Below, piece after piece: positions 26,245 to 28,103 of a stretch of DNA of 28,103 nucleotides. The translations under genes and the position numbers were made by a program. How positions within the stretch are numbered: position 1 is the first letter of the stretch; the number at the start of each line of letters is the position of its first letter. The notes under the pieces are model-generated. The model was not told the DNA's origin, searched no databases, and saw nothing but the letters and a program-made list of their open reading frames with translations. The stretch is from Alphaproteobacteria bacterium (lineage in GTDB: Bacteria > Pseudomonadota > Alphaproteobacteria > Rhizobiales > Aestuariivirgaceae): the NCBI GenBank assembly GCA_024639035.1, contig JAHEJE010000004.1:1-28103 (forward strand). The letters run 5' to 3'.

Positions 26245-27435
26245 TCAACTGCCATTCCGCCACCGCCAAGACAGGCTGAGCACAAGATTTGCCACCCCCA
26301 GTACTGCGATGATCCAGGCGAGCGCCAGCGGCGTATGATCAATCGCCCGCGCGGTCACCACTCCGACCAACGCTGCAAAGGTCATCTGGACAAACCCCAT
26401 CAACGACGATGCTGTTCCCGCTGCATGGGGGAACGGGGTGATTGCACCGGCCATGGATTGCGGCAGGGTCAGGCCGACACCGACCATGTAGACCGTCATC
26501 GGGACCAGCACATGCCAGACCCGGGGCACATCGCTCGCCATGGCGATCACCATCGACACGCCACCCGCTGCCAACGCTGCGGTGCCGGCGAACAACAGGG
26601 TCGGAATGTCAAGTGATCTGCTCAGTCGCACACCCGCCAGCGTGCCGGCGATATAACCGACGACGCAGGCCGCGAACGACAGACCGAATTGCAGCTCGCT
26701 CAATCCGTAGCGCTGTTGCAGGACGAATGACGACCCCGAGATGAATGCAAATAATCCGCCGTACCCAAGGCACACAGCCCCGGAGTAGCGCAGGAACGTG
26801 GCATCGCGCGCAAGGTTGCAGAAATCGATGAGCATCCGGCCGAAAGACAACCGACCCCGGCGGCCGGGCTCAAGCGTTTCCGGCAGCCGCAGGGCAACGA
26901 CAGCGAGCAGCACGCAGGCCAGGCCGGCCGCCAATAAAAAACTCGCCCGCCAGCCGAACTGCGTTTCCAGTACGCCGCCGATCACTGGGGCGATGGCTGG
27001 CACAAGCCCCATCAGCGCTCCCATCATCGACAGCATGCGCGCGGCCTCGCTGCCATCGAACAGGTCGCGCACGATTGCCCGAGCCAGAACGATTGCCGCA
27101 CAGGCCCCAACGGCCTGGGCAAATCGGGCAGCGATCAGCAGTTGGATACTTGGCGCCGATGCGCACGCCAGGGTCGCGGCGAGGAACAACATCAGGCCGC
27201 CAATCAGGACCGGCTTGCGCCCGAGCTTGTCGGAGAGTGGGCCGTATATAATCTGCCCAACCGCAAACCCAGCTAGAAACAGGCTCAGGGTGAGCTGAAC
27301 CGAAGACGTCGATACGGCAAAATACCCGCCGATGGCCGGCAATGAAGGCAGATACATGTCGGTCGACAACGGCCCAAGCGCCGTCAGCATGGCAAGGACC
27401 GCAGTCAGTGCGATGGAGCCCGGCCGCAGCATCAT
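26245..27435 (-). CDS. Bcr/CflA family multidrug efflux MFS transporter
   Basis: A 396-residue inner-membrane antiporter of the major facilitator superfamily with about 12 predicted helices. The signature MYLPSLPAIGGYF at ~25-37, and GQIIYGPLSDKLGRKPVL (~57-75, the A motif between helices 2 and 3) place it in the Bcr/CflA (bicyclomycin/chloramphenicol resistance) group; real substrates are unknown. The start is the ATG at 27435, which overlaps the upstream gene's stop by 4 bp (ATGA). The open frame reaches back to 27657 but those 74 residues are an antisense-style overlap with the metallopeptidase and look unlike a transporter N-terminus. Its 3' end converges on the PBP gene with only 24 bases between. 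Confidence 0.9.
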   Translation of the reverse strand: MMLRPGSIALTAVLAMLTALGPLSTDMYLPSLPAIGGYFAVSTSSVQLTLSLFLAGFAVGQIIYGPLSDKLGRKPVLIGGLMLFLAATLACASAPSIQLLIAARFAQAVGACAAIVLARAIVRDLFDGSEAARMLSMMGALMGLVPAIAPVIGGVLETQFGWRASFLLAAGLACVLLAVVALRLPETLEPGRRGRLSFGRMLIDFCNLARDATFLRYSGAVCLGYGGLFAFISGSSFVLQQRYGLSELQFGLSFAACVVGYIAGTLAGVRLSRSLDIPTLLFAGTAALAAGGVSMVIAMASDVPRVWHVLVPMTVYMVGVGLTLPQSMAGAITPFPHAAGTASSLMGFVQMTFAALVGVVTARAIDHTPLALAWIIAVLGVANLVLSLSWRWRNGS

Positions 27436-28103
27436 CTGCCGTATCTGTGCAGATTGGCGCCATGCGTCTTCAACCACCTGCGCGCTTCGTCGGTCTGCGG
27501 GCAGTGACGCTCCACCAAAGCCCAGAACGCCGGGCCATGATTCATCTCCTGCAAGTGCGCCACTTCGTGGGCGGCGACGTAGTCGAGCACGAACTCCGGT
27601 GCCAGAATTAGTCGCCATGAAAACGACAACGCCCCCTTGGCACTGCACGAACCCCAACGGCTGGTCTGGTCGCGTATGGTGATCCGGCTGAATTTCAATC
27701 CCATGACGGAGCTGTAGGTGTGGCAGGCCTCCTCAAGATCAGTGCGTGCTGTGTGTTTGAGCCAGTCCTTGAGGCGCCGCGCCAGATGTTCGGGCCGCCC
27801 CGCCACATGGATCTCGCGTGCCCTGCTGTCTATCCGAACGGCTCCGCGCGATTGCGGCACATGCACGACCCGATGATCCACGTCGCGCAGCGGTAAGGTT
27901 TGACACGCGGCAAAGGGCCTTGCTGGCTTCTGTTTGCGCTGTTGCTGTCTGATCCAGTTCGCGTGCTCGGCCGTGAACGCCATGGCCGCTGTGAAGCTGG
28001 CAAACTCGGGTACCGTGACGCTTACGGCGTCACCGGACCTGTCCAGCCTGAGAATAAAACGCCGGGCCTGCGAGTTGCGCCGCAGCACGACCGCGGTTTC
28101 TTC
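27432..28103 (-). CDS. YgjP-like zinc metallopeptidase (DUF45/M48 group), N-terminus cut by the window edge
   Basis: At least 223 residues are seen here; the frame runs off the right edge, and the true start is likely beyond it. The visible sequence begins EETAVVLRRNSQARRFILRL, which matches the interior of family members, so a GTG at 28088 is not a good start. It holds the zinc-peptidase motif HEVAHLQEMNH (H-E-x2-H plus a third histidine) and the family motif QTSRWGSCSAKGALSFSWRL, typical of YgjP. Function is unknown; members are presumed cytoplasmic proteases. Its stop overlaps the MFS start by 4 bp, so the two are probably co-translated. Confidence 0.9.
   Translation of the reverse strand, partial: EETAVVLRRNSQARRFILRLDRSGDAVSVTVPEFASFTAAMAFTAEHANWIRQQQRKQKPARPFAACQTLPLRDVDHRVVHVPQSRGAVRIDSRAREIHVAGRPEHLARRLKDWLKHTARTDLEEACHTYSSVMGLKFSRITIRDQTSRWGSCSAKGALSFSWRLILAPEFVLDYVAAHEVAHLQEMNHGPAFWALVERHCPQTDEARRWLKTHGANLHRYGR

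Noticed and set aside
27436..27657. Longer N-terminus for the MFS transporter
   Set aside because: The extra 74 residues overlap the peptidase gene and do not resemble a transporter start; the ATG at 27435 gives the normal family length and an ATGA overlap.

Overview
The window is a stretch of core chromosome from an alphaproteobacterium, most likely of the Hyphomicrobiales (Rhizobiales) type. The grounds are gene order and protein features: a rimP-nusA-ylxR-infB operon with a YlxR protein fused to an L7Ae-like domain, an lnt / XRE regulator / metK / trmB block, a miaB-phoH-ybeY-corC block, and ubiE / mutM / enoyl-CoA hydratase / rpsT next to dnaA. All reading frames look intact. I see no insertion sequence, prophage, CRISPR array, tRNA or rRNA.

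Left part (1-14567), all on the minus strand. Read in the direction of transcription from about 14567: ubiE, a PlsC/OlsA-type acyltransferase, miaB, phoH, ybeY, corC-like, lnt, an XRE regulator, metK, trmB, then rimP, nusA, ylxR and infB (cut by the left edge). Many genes overlap or nearly touch: ubiE/plsC by 13 bp, phoH/ybeY by 4, metK/trmB by 8, ylxR/infB by 4. Several use TTG or GTG starts (rimP, trmB, phoH, metK, ybeY). The rimP operon has its own likely promoter and a terminator-like hairpin with a U-run in its leader. The theme is translation and RNA metabolism (IF-2, NusA, RimP, MiaB, YbeY, TrmB, PhoH) plus envelope lipid and lipoprotein work (Lnt, PlsC/OlsA) and S-adenosylmethionine supply.

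Middle (14568-26220), plus strand: mutM, enoyl-CoA hydratase and rpsT, then an intergenic stretch of about 890 bases, then dnaA-dnaN-recF-gyrB, the classical replication cluster, followed by a class A penicillin-binding protein. The ubiE/mutM divergent gap carries a symmetrical inverted repeat. The rpsT-dnaA gap holds the rpsT terminator, one DnaA-box-like site, two close GANTC (CcrM) sites and several perfect stem-loops. It is the least explained part of the window.

Right end (26245-28103), minus strand: a YgjP-type zinc metallopeptidase (N-terminus beyond the edge) overlapping by 4 bp a Bcr/CflA-type drug efflux transporter.

I found no convincing new multi-gene system. The interesting signals are regulatory: the rimP leader, the metK leader, the ubiE/mutM inverted repeat, the dnaA upstream region and the palindrome at the gyrB stop codon.
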